In this document: positions 52,780 through 63,149 of the stretch, piece after piece
Layout of the letters: each line of letters begins with the position of its first letter
Position numbering within the stretch: position 1 is the first letter of the stretch
NCBI GenBank assembly: GCA_030278955.1
Contig: JAOANR010000003.1
Span: forward strand, 21,475,050 to 21,539,049
DNA length: 64,000 bases
Direction: 5' to 3'
From: Hygrophila difformis
Lineage: Eukaryota; Streptophyta; Magnoliopsida; Lamiales; Acanthaceae
The notes under the pieces: generated by a model
What the model was told of the DNA's origin: nothing
What the model saw: only the letters and a program-made list of their open reading frames with translations
Database searches by the model: none
Program-made: the position numbers and the translations under genes

Positions 52780-54754
52780 CCTCCACTCCCCCACTATTGT
52801 TGTTCAACGCCCTCCACTCCCCAACTTCCCCTCTCCATACCCGACTTGTTCTCTTCTCAACCGTTGGAAAACCCCCATTTTTTCTCTGAAAAACCGAAGG
52901 CAGCGCAACTCTCTTCACCATTTTCGCTACTGTGAGCTTACGAAAGCGAGGAAACGGACTAACGCGGCTCTCTTCTCCATTTTTGCCACTGTTGCAGTTC
53001 GAAGACACCTCCGCTTTTTTGTTGTGGTTCGAAGACACCGAAACCGAAGAGAAAGGTATGTCACTGAATTTTGTGGAGTTAGGGTTTCAGTTATTTTGAT
53101 TTGTTTCTTTGTTTGATGTTGATGGGAGGGGACGATTTATGGTTTAGGGTTTGCGATTTCTTTATACCGATTTGGGGCTAGTTCCAGCAGGGAAGCTGGT
53201 ATTGTTCATCAGGAGTTTGCTGAGGTGCCTATTCCTCCAGTGCTGATGAGTGGGAGTTCGGATGTAAGGCATTGGTTTTTTGGCCAAGAACGGTTCATTT
53301 TTTTGGTTATTGAACTGTTGAGCTTTTGGATTACATTGTTGAAAAGCTTGCCCATTTCATTGAGGAAGAGGAACGGATATTTCATCCGCCCCCTGGGAAG
53401 AAAAAGGGAGTTAGGCTTTACATTTTCGTTCCATGTGATGCAAACTGCAATAAATGCTTGAACTCTTATTAGGTGGACAAAGGGCTTCTCTATTGATGAT
53501 GCTGTATGTAATTACATTTTCTCAAGCGCATATACTCATTTTCATTTGGCTTGGTTTATTGGTTATCGTACGCAACAAATTTCGGTGCAGTCGATTTTGG
53601 GGTTTTGAAGTTTTTTTGAATTTGATACCAGTGCCATTTTGAAAATACAGCGGTGATGTTCATTCAGTATGCTTGTTCGGGTTTAGGGTTTGCGATTTTT
53701 TTTTTTCGATTCAGTGCTAGTTCCAGCAGCCGTTGTTTTATGTTTGTTGTGTGGTTTTTAATGTGGTTAGAAGTGAGATTGGAAAAATTAATTATTGGTT
53801 GAAATTGTTTCTTGTTGGTGCAATCGATGTTGGGGTTTTGAATTTTTTTTATTTTGATACTAGTGACATATTGAAAATACACCGGTGATGTGCATTCCGT
53901 ATGCTTGTTGAAAAATCCGTGTATGATTTGTGTATATGACAGTCGTGCATAATCACTAGTCAAGATGTTATGTTTTGGGGCCACATTTTGTTGTGTTGCA
54001 ATATTCCATGGTTTTGCAAAAAAAAAATTGATTTTACAATGTTTCTGGCACACCTGTATGTGAACTGGTACACCTTATGATTTGCGCATGACACCGGTAT
54101 AATTGAAATGTATTTGCAGGTATCCAAAATGGCCCCCCAAACATCAACCAGGAGAGAAGAAAATGAATAAGAAGGACACTGAAAAGACGAGCGGACAAAC
54201 TACCATCGTAGCACGTTGTAGCCTGAGTGTGCTACAAGAAGCAATCAATAGCATAAAGGAGAGAATAACGGACAAACAGTGGAAGGCAATCAAGTCCACT
54301 CCATTCTACCACTTTGTGAAGATGAATTTGATCTACAGCAAAAATACAAGGCTGCAGTCGTTGGTAGAGTTCTTTAATGCAAACTTGGGAGCATTTGTTT
54401 TTTGAGAGGGATTTATGGTAAGAAGTGGAGACTGCCCCTGTTGTTCCCACGCCCACGACTGATGCCCCTGTTGTTCCCACGCCCACGACCGATGGCCCTG
54501 CCTCTTCCGCGGCCAAGTCAGATGCCACTGCCCCAGGTGAGCAAGAAGGTGATGCCCCTGCTGTTCCCGCGCCAACAACCGTTGCCACTGCCCCATCAGA
54601 GCCGAATCATGATGCTGCCACTTCCCAGACCGAGCCGAAAGATGATGCTGTCCCTCACGCGCCCACGACTGATGCGACTGCCCCATCCGAGCCGAATGAC
54701 GATGCTGCCTCTTCCTCTCATGATCTCAATTGGTTGATTGATTATAATCACTAG
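52780..54754 (+). pseudogene. MULE plus-strand gene remnant (intron-containing, Ulp1/PMD-associated N-terminus)
   Basis: A pyrimidine-rich 5' leader ends at the donor GAAAG|GTATGT (53055/53056) and an acceptor TATTTGCAG ends at 54119. The ATG at 54129 opens MAPQTSTRREENE and then needs one frame change to continue as KKDTEKTSGQTTIVARCSLS, LQEAINSIKERITDKQWKAI and ending FFNANLGAFVF. This pattern resembles the N-terminal segment found in plant MULE-borne Ulp1-like or related proteins. After a stop near 54405 a Pro/Ala/Thr-rich low-complexity frame (54425-54754) with PTTDAP repeats follows. The protease or other catalytic part is absent. Family assignment is tentative. Confidence 0.5.
53583..53912. 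repeat. Two-copy tandem duplication in the MULE intron
   Basis: A block beginning GGTGCAGTCGATTTTGGGGT and including GAAAATACAGCGGTGATG recurs about 233 bases later (GGTGCAATCGATGTTGGGGT, GAAAATACACCGGTGATG). A neighbouring GCTAGTTCCAGCAG motif also occurs twice (about 53177 and 53718). Confidence 0.7.
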
Positions 54755-55159
54755 TTTGATTATTTGGCGGATTATTGATACTGTTTTATTGGTTGACAGA
54801 TTGATAGTACTGTTTTGTTGGTTGAATATTTCGGTGAATGGTGTTCTGTTGAATAGTTGGTGTTAGTATTGTGTCTTTTGATGAATGGTCCGGAGTTGTC
54901 TCTGGACAATCATGTTGTTCTTGTTAATTTGTTGATACTGTGTTTTGGGATGAATGGTATTTTCTATAGAACAGTCGTATTCGCCTTTAAAGAAATGATT
55001 GTTGGCATTTATTTTTACAAGGAATGGAAATTTTTTGTTCAGTAATGGTGTCTGATTGTTGGAAATTAAGTAATGGTGTTCGATGGAATCATACAATAAA
55101 CATTATTACGTAGTTTTCCTTCAAACATCATTAATTGGTTCATAACAAAGTAGTTAAGA

Positions 55160-55430
55160 GTACCAAACTAAGTGATGTGGATAATCTTCTAACACAAATT
55201 TTGATGTTGAGCTAAGTGATGTGTATAATCTTGAAACACAACTCATATATCGAACTAAGTGATGAGGATAATCATGAAACACAAAGTAATGTGTTGAACT
55301 AAGTGAAGAGGATAATCTTGAAATACAAAGTAATGTGTTGAACTAAACTAAGTAATGATGATAATCTTGAAACACGGTTCACTATGTTGAACTAAGTGAT
55401 GTGGATAATCTTGAAACACACATCAAGTAG
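55160..55430. repeat. Imperfect tandem array of an AACTAAGTGATG...GATAATCTTGAAACACA unit
   Basis: Six units of about 40-55 bases, each containing a variant of CTAAGTGATGNGGATAATCT followed by TGAAACACAA, are arranged head to tail inside the MULE. No coding frame persists through them. Confidence 0.75.
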
Positions 55431-56380
55431 ATTACCTCAAGAGTAAGTGTTGAACTACACTTCACCCCAAGTGTAGTAGTATGCATTTATTGAATTGCCT
55501 AATGTTTGGTAGTGTTGTTACGACAATGGTTCAAAATTATAAAAAGAAAACCAATACTGAAAATTCGCAACAATAAGCTACTACAACTCCCTTAACATCC
55601 TGAAAGTATAACGGTATGCATTATGAATGTCAATGTTATAAATCAGGGAAGAAAATGGTACTCCGTTTGAACAAGGAATGGTGTTCTCCCTAAACAGAAA
55701 TTGTACTATAATTGATTCGAAGAGTTTACCTCATAAAATAGCAATTTGGAACGAAAACAGTTCAAAATTTCATCTTAATGTGACCCAACGTTGATGCCTA
55801 ATGTTTTCAATGATAATAGCCATGTAGTGGAATCAATTCAAGAAAGATGTCATGTGTGAGTGAGTAAGAATCTGTAATGTGACCCTTTCATTCACATAGC
55901 TAGTACCCATCCATTCACAACATCAATACAATAAACATTATTACTTTGTTTTCCATGAGTGATGCAATATTTTTGAAATACAATTTGATGTGTTGACTTA
56001 TAACCGCATGTGTTGAACAATAACTTCATTATATTTTAATTTTTAATGTGTTGAACCATAACCATATTTTCCCACTCTAGAAGTATTATGTGTCCATTAT
56101 ATTAGTGTTTTCTTTTCCAGTTGACTTGTATTTTTTTTAAAATCCTGTATAAAGTGTAATGTGTAAATATGATGTGCACATCTTTTGTTCGTGAAATACG
56201 TCATCCGAAACTGATCATTTTATTGCATTCAGAATGGTATCATATGTTGAAACAATCCTCATACAGGATAGATTCAAGTACTGAAACCATGCAAACCACA
56301 AACCAATACACCAAGTCAATAAAACTATGCAGCAACATCAAAATATCATTTCGCAGCAAAAATAACACCGGTCTTGGCTT
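55431..56380. other. MULE interior without recognisable gene
   Basis: AT-rich DNA with several GTGTTGAACTA/GTGTTGAACAA motifs continuing the theme of the preceding array at lower density. No open frame of note. Confidence 0.5.
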
Positions 56381-56389
56381 AAAGAAATA

Positions 56390-56560
56390 ACGCAGCTGAA
56401 TCACTCGGCATATCTGTGTGCTTCCTTACAGGTGCGATTGTTATGACCTGGTTTTGTGCACAGGCGACAGTTGTTCTTGCCCGATTGAACCTGCGATGAG
56501 ATTCGCCGTTTCCTTCTTCGGCCAGGCTGCACCTGAACATCCGGTGGGAGTATAAAGTCA
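56390..56560 (-). pseudogene. MULE transposase C-terminal remnant (CCHC knuckle)
   Basis: On the minus strand one frame reads KRRISSQVQSGKNNCRLCTK then PGHNNRTCKEAHRYAE and a stop. This includes a C-x2-C-x4-H-x4-C knuckle (CRLCTKPGHNNRTC). A Lys/Arg-rich segment followed by this knuckle is the typical end of plant MULE (MuDR-type) transposases. The catalytic core that should precede it is absent. Confidence 0.65.
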
Positions 56561-57049
56561 TCATCATTCTTATTCTACTTTTTTTTTTGTTATGAACGAA
56601 GTCATATCCACGCCGAATATCTATACAATGATTTACCAGCACCTTCTGGAAATGATCCTGATTCTTAAACCTTTGTCCTATTCCCTTTATTGCATTGGCC
56701 CATATAACCCTCTGATCCTCCTAGTCATCGGTATCTTCGTCATCCAAGTCATCCTGTGGCACCGTTTGTTCCCTGAAGTACAAGTTACTTGAACGTCAGA
56801 AACTAGTTACATTCAGTAACAATACCAGTTATGTGCACGTTTAATGACTTTCGTTTGTGTAAGCGTATACCATTGTGTATAGAAAATATCAATGCACAGA
56901 AACACTTTCATATTTCAAGAATCATGGTCATTGATACGCAGATTGCCAGATACTACATAAATATATAGCTATGATCATAACCACGCATCATCTACATAAT
57001 AAAACCATTCATGCGCTCTCATTTAGCTAAATATTTAAAAAGTGAGCAG

Positions 57050-57442
57050 CTCAATGCAATTTCAGATAATCCTTACATGATCGTGCTTCTTACTTCCCGG
57101 TCCATCACTGTCCTCTTCCCAAACGCCAGTCCCTTTGCCCGGTTCAAGGTCGACATTCTTCTCAGATCGTCATCGTTCATTATCTCTATTGTGTAACCCC
57201 CGTCGGTTTCATCGTAATGGATCGTGTGTGTAGCTGAACATACACTACCCCAATTTCTCCGTCACCTTTCCATACACATCCGAAAGGGCATCGCCATCCC
57301 TTATACGCACGAGATGGACTTGGGCATTGTAGTGGCAGAATAACATGACCTCTTGCCCAACTCCTTGCTCCCAACTGCTTTCCATCTTCCTCACCATCCC
57401 GTCCGAAAACCCTGTAGAAAACCCTAAATAATAGCCTCTCAA
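57050..57442 (-). pseudogene. MULE transposase N-terminal exon (PB1-like domain), frameshifted
   Basis: An ATG at 57442 opens MRGYYLGFSTGFSDGMVRKM, then HYNAQVHLVRIRDGDALSDV, ending in TAG at 57245. In another frame the same protein continues with SATHTIHYDETDGGYTIEIM, DDDLRRMSTLNRAKGLAFGK and TVMDREV. This is the PB1-like segment that begins many plant MuDR-type transposases. A single extra base near 57247 explains the shift. Together with the knuckle at 56560-56390 it defines a minus-strand transposase gene whose middle, including the DDE core, is deleted. Confidence 0.7.
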
Positions 57443-57977
57443 AACCCTAAGGTTCTTCCAACCCTAAACCCTCTTACAACCTTCTCCTTCCACCCACCAA
57501 GAATGCGAATCTACTCCCCCACCGCTTGCCCCCCGCTATGCGTGCTTTTGGCCTCTCAAGGAGCTTCCTCAATAAGCTTCCTCAACAAGCTTCACTTTCC
57601 GGAATCACAGAAATAAACGCCAGCTACCGCTTCCTGCCCTCTTCTGCCCTAAAATGATGAAAATGGAGGTCGCCACTGCCCTAAACACCCTTGCGTCCGC
57701 TGTTGCTTCGCCGCCAAGTTGTGGAGATGCTCATTAATGGCATTCGAATTTGTCGAATGAGAGGAAGAAGAAGCTACGTTTTGTTTTTGAACAGAAGCTA
57801 CGTTTTGTTTTTGAACCCACCAGACCTCAAAATCCTTTTTGTCTCATTTAAAGCCATCACATCAATTGGTCAGAAAAAGGACAAAAGGTAAGGGCTTCCA
57901 GGTAATTTCACATTATATTTTGATTATTGAATTAAAAATAAAGGGGAGGTCTTGAAGAGGGAAGTATTTGGTATATT

Positions 57978-58766
57978 GGTATAATCAGGGGTGTTAACGA
58001 GCCGAATGAGACCGAACACTGGTGAGCTCGGCTTGAGCTCGTAAGAATTCGAGCCGAGCTTTGACCGAGCCGAGCATTGACCGAGCTACATCGAGCTGAG
58101 CGTTGACCGAGCTTTGACGAAATCGAGCCGAGCTCGAACAGTCTCATTTTTCATTTTCACAATTTATAAAAAAAAATATATTTAATATATATTGCATATA
58201 AATTATGTATATTTTATTTAATCTATATATTTAAATAATTTTAAAAATATATTTATAATTTAAAAATTATTCCATCTATCCCAATAAATTATGTCATATT
58301 TGATCCAGACACACTTTAACTTTTAATGTTTTATATAACCTCTATATTTGCTAATAAATATATATGTATAAAAATAAATATATTTACTAATAAATAAATA
58401 CTTCTTTCATTTCACACTCCTTTAAAAGGAGATGCATTAATTGTATAGGGTAGACATGTCGGAAAAATAGTCATAGACTCTAAATTTATTTTATTTATTT
58501 TAAAGACTAAACAAATATAGTATTAGTACAATACATTTCAAAAGACATGTATTGTATGAGATTTGTATTATAAGTTAATAGAACACGAGACTATTCGCGA
58601 GCTTTTCGAGCCGAACTCAAAGGTGTTCGGCTTGGTTTGTAAATTATTCGAGTCGAACTCGAACTCGAGTCGAGCTTATTCGAGTCGAATTTTGACCGAA
58701 CTTTGACCGAACCGAGCTCGAACTGTTCGCGAACTACCCTGGCTCATTAACACCCCTAGGTATAAT
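57978..58766. mobile_element. Non-autonomous hAT element nested in the MULE, TSD GGTATAAT
   Basis: Element 57986-58758 begins CAGGGGTGTTAACGAGCC and ends GGCTCATTAACACCCCTA. The 8-bp GGTATAAT occurs at 57978-57985 and 58759-58766. Subterminal regions are dense in CGAGC/GCTCG motifs (GAGCCGAGCTTTGACCGAGC and similar). No transposase frame. Confidence 0.92.
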
Positions 58767-58848
58767 ACAGAATGTATTTGGTATGCTGGCTCTATATTGG
58801 TATGTATTTGGACTGCTGGTCTTTTTTAATAATTTTCCCATATATAAA

Positions 58849-59289
58849 TAATAAAAACTTATTTTAATAACTTAAATTTTAATCTAGACTTTAAGCTGTA
58901 CACTTTATCTTCACCCAACTTCATGTTTTTCAAACTCCAATATATGAAATCTGATACTAATTAACCACGCTATTACTCAAAATTATCGCAATTTAAAACT
59001 CTCTTCTTCATTAATTCCAAACTTCAAATTCTAATTATTTTCCAAACATATCATTCCTATCGCATGCTTTTTTATTTAGACGTTTTTTTTGTAAAGTGTG
59101 CAGCTAAAGATTCGAGAGTAATTTTAGAAACTAACGTTTTTTTAGTTATAGAATTAGGAACCCTATAGTTAAGGACAAAGGCATAACCTTTTTTTCCCTG
59201 ACAAATATTTTTTAAAATATTGGTTTTGATTAAAAATTTTAGGTTTATTTATCTTTTCTCTAACATGGGTTTTGTGTCTGTTGTGGTTA
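58849..59289. other. AT-rich intergenic DNA, no gene recognised
   Basis: Begins immediately after the MULE TSD. No supported features. Confidence 0.5.
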
Positions 59290-59654
59290 TATGTTTGTAG
59301 GGGTGAGAATAGACCAGATCAGGCCTAGGGCTACCTTAGTTTTGTAAGGCCTAAGTCTGACATATTATCAATTGTAGGTTTAGTTTATAGGTCTAAGCCT
59401 CATATTTTCAATTAAATAAGCTAGACTTTTTAAGTTTTTTTTTTGTAGCCTATTTAGGCTCATCATTTTTTTAAAAAGAAATATATTTGAATATTAAATA
59501 AATAATAAATAATAATATTAAAAAATTATTAAAAATTATACAAAAACTTAAACAGGCCTGCCTAATAGACTAAAGGCTTTTTATATGTTAGGCATGGCCT
59601 AGGCCCTTATTGGGTAGCTTGGTGCCCTGGCCTATTCCCACCCCTATATGTTTG
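59290..59654. mobile_element. hAT-type MITE, TSD TATGTTTG
   Basis: Element 59298-59646 (349 bp) begins TAGGGGTGAGAATAGACCAG and ends CTGGCCTATTCCCACCCCTA. TATGTTTG flanks it at 59290-59297 and 59647-59654. Internal GGCCTAG/TAGGCC motifs are repeated. No ORF. Confidence 0.9.
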
Positions 59655-59769
59655 CGAGTTGCGACTCAGCAGTAAATTTGGATTTATTCACTTGAATATT
59701 TTATTATAAATTAAAATGATTGCTTTTATTAAATAATGAATTTCATACATCCGCAATGATCGTTGGGAG

Positions 59770-60410
59770 AAGTTAGGGTGCAACTATGGGATTTGACATG
59801 ATGTACTGCGGCTTTTTCCAACCGTTGATTAGCTTTTTAAATCAACGGTTGAGATGAACTTGAAAGGTAAAAAGGTAATTATGTCATATTATTCCAAAAT
59901 ATATTTTAATACATTTCAGCGACAAGGTATATAATTTTCAGCGATTTTGTTGATTAATATATTGTTTTCAGCGACATGCATATTGTTTTCAGCGCGTCTT
60001 CCGTGTATTTTCCGCAATGGAGTATAGTATATTTCAGCGACGTATTATAGTATATTTCAGCGATAAACTATAATATTTTTCAACGACTTGATATTGTGCA
60101 TTTCGGCGACTTCGTAAAAGTTGAAACCCTAATTCTTTGGTTTAATATATTTCACCGATACACTATAGTATATTTCAGCGACGCACTATAGTATATTTCA
60201 GCGACAAGCTGTGTGCATTTCAGCGACATACATAGTGTTCTTCAGCGATGACATATGCATTTTTCAGCGACTTGACATTAAAAAAAAATTGGACAATTTT
60301 ACCCTTTTACATTTTGGACCGTTGGATCTTAAACGAACGGTTGGGATTGGTGCCATGATGTGCTGCGGTTTTTGGTGATTGCACCATAACCAATCCCATG
60401 ATCTTTAGTT
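59770..60410. mobile_element. Unclassified repeat-rich unit with TTTCAGCGAC array
   Basis: The centre (59922-60280) holds about 14 spaced copies of TTTCAGCGAC and close variants. On both sides stand related blocks: ATGGGATTTGACATGATGTA then CTGCGGCTTTTTCC at the left, and TTGGGATTGGTGCCATGATG then TGCTGCGGTTTTTGG at the right. Short inverted segments (CAACCGTTGAT...ATCAACGGTTG, and GGTGCAA...TTGCACC between left and right) are also present. This suggests a non-autonomous element with subterminal repeats, but ends and TSD are not defined. Confidence 0.5.
59922..60280. repeat. Interspersed array of TTTCAGCGAC-like decamers (about 14 copies)
   Basis: Copies occur every 20-45 bases, often followed by a variable 5-10 base segment and TATAGTATA. 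Variants include TTTCAGCGAT, TTTCGGCGAC, TTTCACCGAT and TTTCAACGAC. The spacing is irregular, so it is not a simple satellite. It resembles the clustered subterminal binding motifs of CACTA-type transposons. Confidence 0.8.
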
Positions 60411-61818
60411 TCACTACTTGAATCTCTTATTAATTGATATATTTAAATATCTTTTGATGTTAAATCGGCTTAATCCTACATTTCCCCCGAAAAATATCTT
60501 TTGACGTTCTCTTCATATGATTTATGTGCATTTTTGTTGAATTTAGTTACTTATATACCATTGTGTAGTTGTTATCTTTGATGCTTCTAAACTTTTGCCT
60601 TACTTTTGTTGCTCTGACAGGTCACTGTAAATAAATTTAAAAGGTTTTCTAATGATTGTCGTGTCAATAGTTGTATAGAGCATGCAATTGGAATTATGGA
60701 AAATGAGAAGATTACTGAAAATATTTTTAAGAATATTGCAAGCATTTCCTAACCGGAAATGTTAGGAAGTAATATTTCCATCGCTCTTTTGATGAGTCTA
60801 ACTAAATTACTCATTCATTAAAGTTCCAGTAAATCTTCTGTCTGTGCCATGAGAGATTTTGACTTTTTTTTTAAAAAAAAAATTATTATAAAACTGATAA
60901 ATTATTGATTTTATTATATAAAAAAATAGGCCGTGTGCGGCGGTTAAAATATACTAGTACAAAGAAAATGCTAACTAAAAAACATTTTTTTTTTTTTATA
61001 CAAAGTTCAACTATGAAAAGTGCGGTTAAACTGTCGAGTCCGAATCCAGCGGGAAAGTCAATCAACGACTTTATTATATATTTAACCCTATTAATAAAAT
61101 AATCATTTAAATTAATCAATGTTTAAGAAATAGAATACTTAGTACATAATTAGCTAGCAAATACGAGTACATGTAAAAAAAAACTTATTAATGACATTGT
61201 CATTTATCGATGCAGTGCATTCAGAATTTCAGATGTATATTCGACGATTGTTAATTATCGGGCTTATTGAATTTTGGGATCAATTTCTTCTTCCTTCTGC
61301 TCCTCTTCTCCAGGAAATGAGATTGAGAGGCTCTTTCGAGACATTTAGGAAGGAAAATAAGGTGGCTGGTGGCCTTGCAGAGGGTTTATTACTTCATGTT
61401 TATACTTTAACAATATAAGGCATGAATTGAACGAATGCTTTATACTACAATTCTTCATCAATGCAAAATCATATGTGAATATTAACAATGCTTTATACTA
61501 TACATACATAGAATTTCAACAATAGAATTTGTGTTATTCAATAACAGCGAGTATGTGAAAGCAAGTGTGTGGATTATCCTTTGGATTCTCGACTTTATAT
61601 ATACATGCATGATGTTTATTAGTTTAGTAGTATATATTGAATATTTTTGGCGTTAAAAGTTTATTATATTGAAGTATCTTTATTATAAATATATGTAATG
61701 TTTATATGTAGTATTTTTATTAGACAAATACTCTCCTAGGTGAAGAGACATTTTGATGCATTTTGTGTCAACTCCATAATTATTAATCATGTATCCGCGT
61801 GATTAATTTTAGAAGGTA
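60411..61818. other. AT-rich DNA; one possible terminal exon remnant at 60621-60752
   Basis: A pyrimidine-rich acceptor (GTTGCTCTGACAG) is followed by an open segment VTVNKFKRFSNDCRVNSC ... MENEKITENIFKNIASIS ending in TAA, which could be a last exon. Its family is not recognised and no upstream exon is seen. The remainder, including T-rich tracts and a 75-codon frame at 61191, shows nothing identifiable. Confidence 0.35.
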
Positions 61819-62300
61819 ATTAATAAAATAGGCCATGAGAAGGCACCTATTTCAGTTTTGGGCCACTAAAATTTTATTTTTGATTTTAGGCCATTACAAA
61901 CTAGCTTTGACCAGATCTAGGGTTATTTAGACCTTTTCAAATTACCATTGACCCTACCAACTTTTGATTTATTATACTTTCACCCCAAGACTTGACTTTC
62001 CAACTTTAGTCTTATTCCCCTTTTACCCAACATTAGATTTTTCATTTAAATTAGTCCAATGACAGCCCATCATGCTTCTGATAATTAAATTAAGCACTAA
62101 ATTTCATACCTTGGGTTCGACTGCCTTGCTGCCGGGTTTCCTGAGCTCCGGGATTTTGCGGACTTCCTCCAACCACGCAGCCGCGACTGATGGTTCACCG
62201 ATTCTTGGCTCCTTCAGCAACAAACAACACAGTCCTATTTCGTTTCCTACCTTAGGACGTAACAAGGTATGGATAAAGGTTTTTTTAACTAACTTATCGG
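61819..62300 (-). mobile_element. Fragment of a MULE-like element with captured exon
   Basis: The left half has the style of the foldback-element arms at 35.5-36.6 kb (TAGGCCATGAGAAGGCACCT, then repeated GGCC-A-CTAAAATTTT-like blocks). At 62260-62107 the minus strand is an open exon-like segment homologous to 36030-36184. It ends AACCCAAG|GTATGA, a plausible splice donor. Only one terminal region is visible, so the element is either incomplete or fused to the retroelement-like DNA on its right. Confidence 0.45.
62107..62260 (-). pseudogene. Exon-like segment shared with foldback element 2
   Basis: One frame is open across the block and reads GNEIGLCCLLLKEPRIGEPS and AAWLEEVRKIPELRKPGSKA, with the start merging into TTACGTCCTAAGG and the end at a donor-like AAGGTATGA. 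The parental gene is not recognised. The copy at 36030-36184 is about 80% similar but has lost the frame, so this one is closer to the source. Confidence 0.5.
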
Positions 62301-62326
62301 AATATTTGGTATACTGAAAGCCTGGA

Positions 62327-62620
62327 TTTTATTGAAGAAATATTAAAAAGATTACAGAAATATTTTCTCCTAATGGAGAAGACGAACACTTAACTCGTCA
62401 TATATGAGGATGCTTGACTCTGGGGGACTGACCCCATATGAAAAACAAATACAGAAAGGAAGTTTTGCAGAAAGGAAATACAACTTATTATTTTGAAGAG
62501 TTGGGAGGATTTCTGATGCCTTCCATCTGCTTCAATCTCCTCTATTTATAGGCGTTCGCGGACTTCAATCACGGACTCCAAACAAACTCTAATTTCTTGT
62601 GACGAACACAGTGACGTCAC
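62327..62620 (-). promoter_or_regulatory. Retroelement-like promoter and leader: TGACGTCA, TATAAATA, AATAAA
   Basis: On the minus strand TGACGTCA (62619-62612) precedes a strong TATA box TATAAATAGAGGAG (62551-62538). About 210 bases further lies AATAAA (62333-62327). A promoter followed at that distance by a polyadenylation signal is the layout of an LTR R region or of the terminally redundant leader of plant pararetroviruses. No TSD, primer site or second copy is visible, so the element class is open. Confidence 0.45.
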
Positions 62621-63149
62621 TTGCTTTGGATTCCAGCCTATATTATTATTCTGCCGGAATTTTTGCTAGTGGGCTCCTTTGTCAACTCGTCACATGCCCT
62701 TGCCAACTACCCCTCTCTACTTTGTCGGCCATTATTGTAGGGTCTTTGCCGACACCTCTTTTTCTCTTACATCCAGCTGTTTTCACTTGGACTTGTGAAA
62801 GTTTTTTGGACGTTTCTTCCCTCTATCTTGTCCAGATTCGGCTTTCTTTTGGGTTACCCGAATCTTTGTACCGAATAGGGGTTTTTCCTGTTCCACGCAA
62901 TATGGGCATATGTGATTATCCCATTGCCCAACATGCATCATGTTGCATGCCTTTCTTCTGGTAGACTCAGTTGCTGGCAACTTATTTTCCTAGATAAGTA
63001 ACCTTCTATTTTCAAAAGAGGTTTCCGCAAACTCCGTGCTTTTCCCTGTTAAAGAATTAACCAGAAACGATCCATTTAAATTATTGGAAAAGATTTTAAA
63101 TGGATATTTGACCTTTTCCATCTCTGTGAGACAGACCCAAAATCCTCAT
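62621..63149. other. Non-coding stretch between the broken ORF and the promoter-like region
   Basis: On the minus strand it would be the 3' UTR/U3-like part upstream of the TATA box, with repeated GTCGGC and CAAAG motifs near 62715-62760. No coding frame is convincing: the plus-strand 121-codon frame and the 65-codon minus-strand frame lack known motifs. Confidence 0.4.

Larger units (their letters stand above)
52538..58848. mobile_element. Mutator-like element (MULE) with TIRs and 9-bp TSD ATATATAAA
   Basis: The element body is 52547-58839. The left end CAGAAAATGTAAAAAAAGGC and the reverse complement of the right end, GGGAAAATTATTAAAAAAGA, match and continue for at least 65 bases, sharing GCCAGCATACCAAA. 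The 9-bp repeat ATATATAAA lies at 52538-52546 and 58840-58848, the TSD length of MULEs. Inside are two convergent degraded genes, one on each strand, an intron, repeat arrays and a nested hAT element, an arrangement recalling MuDR with its two convergent genes. The transposase core is missing. Confidence 0.85.
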
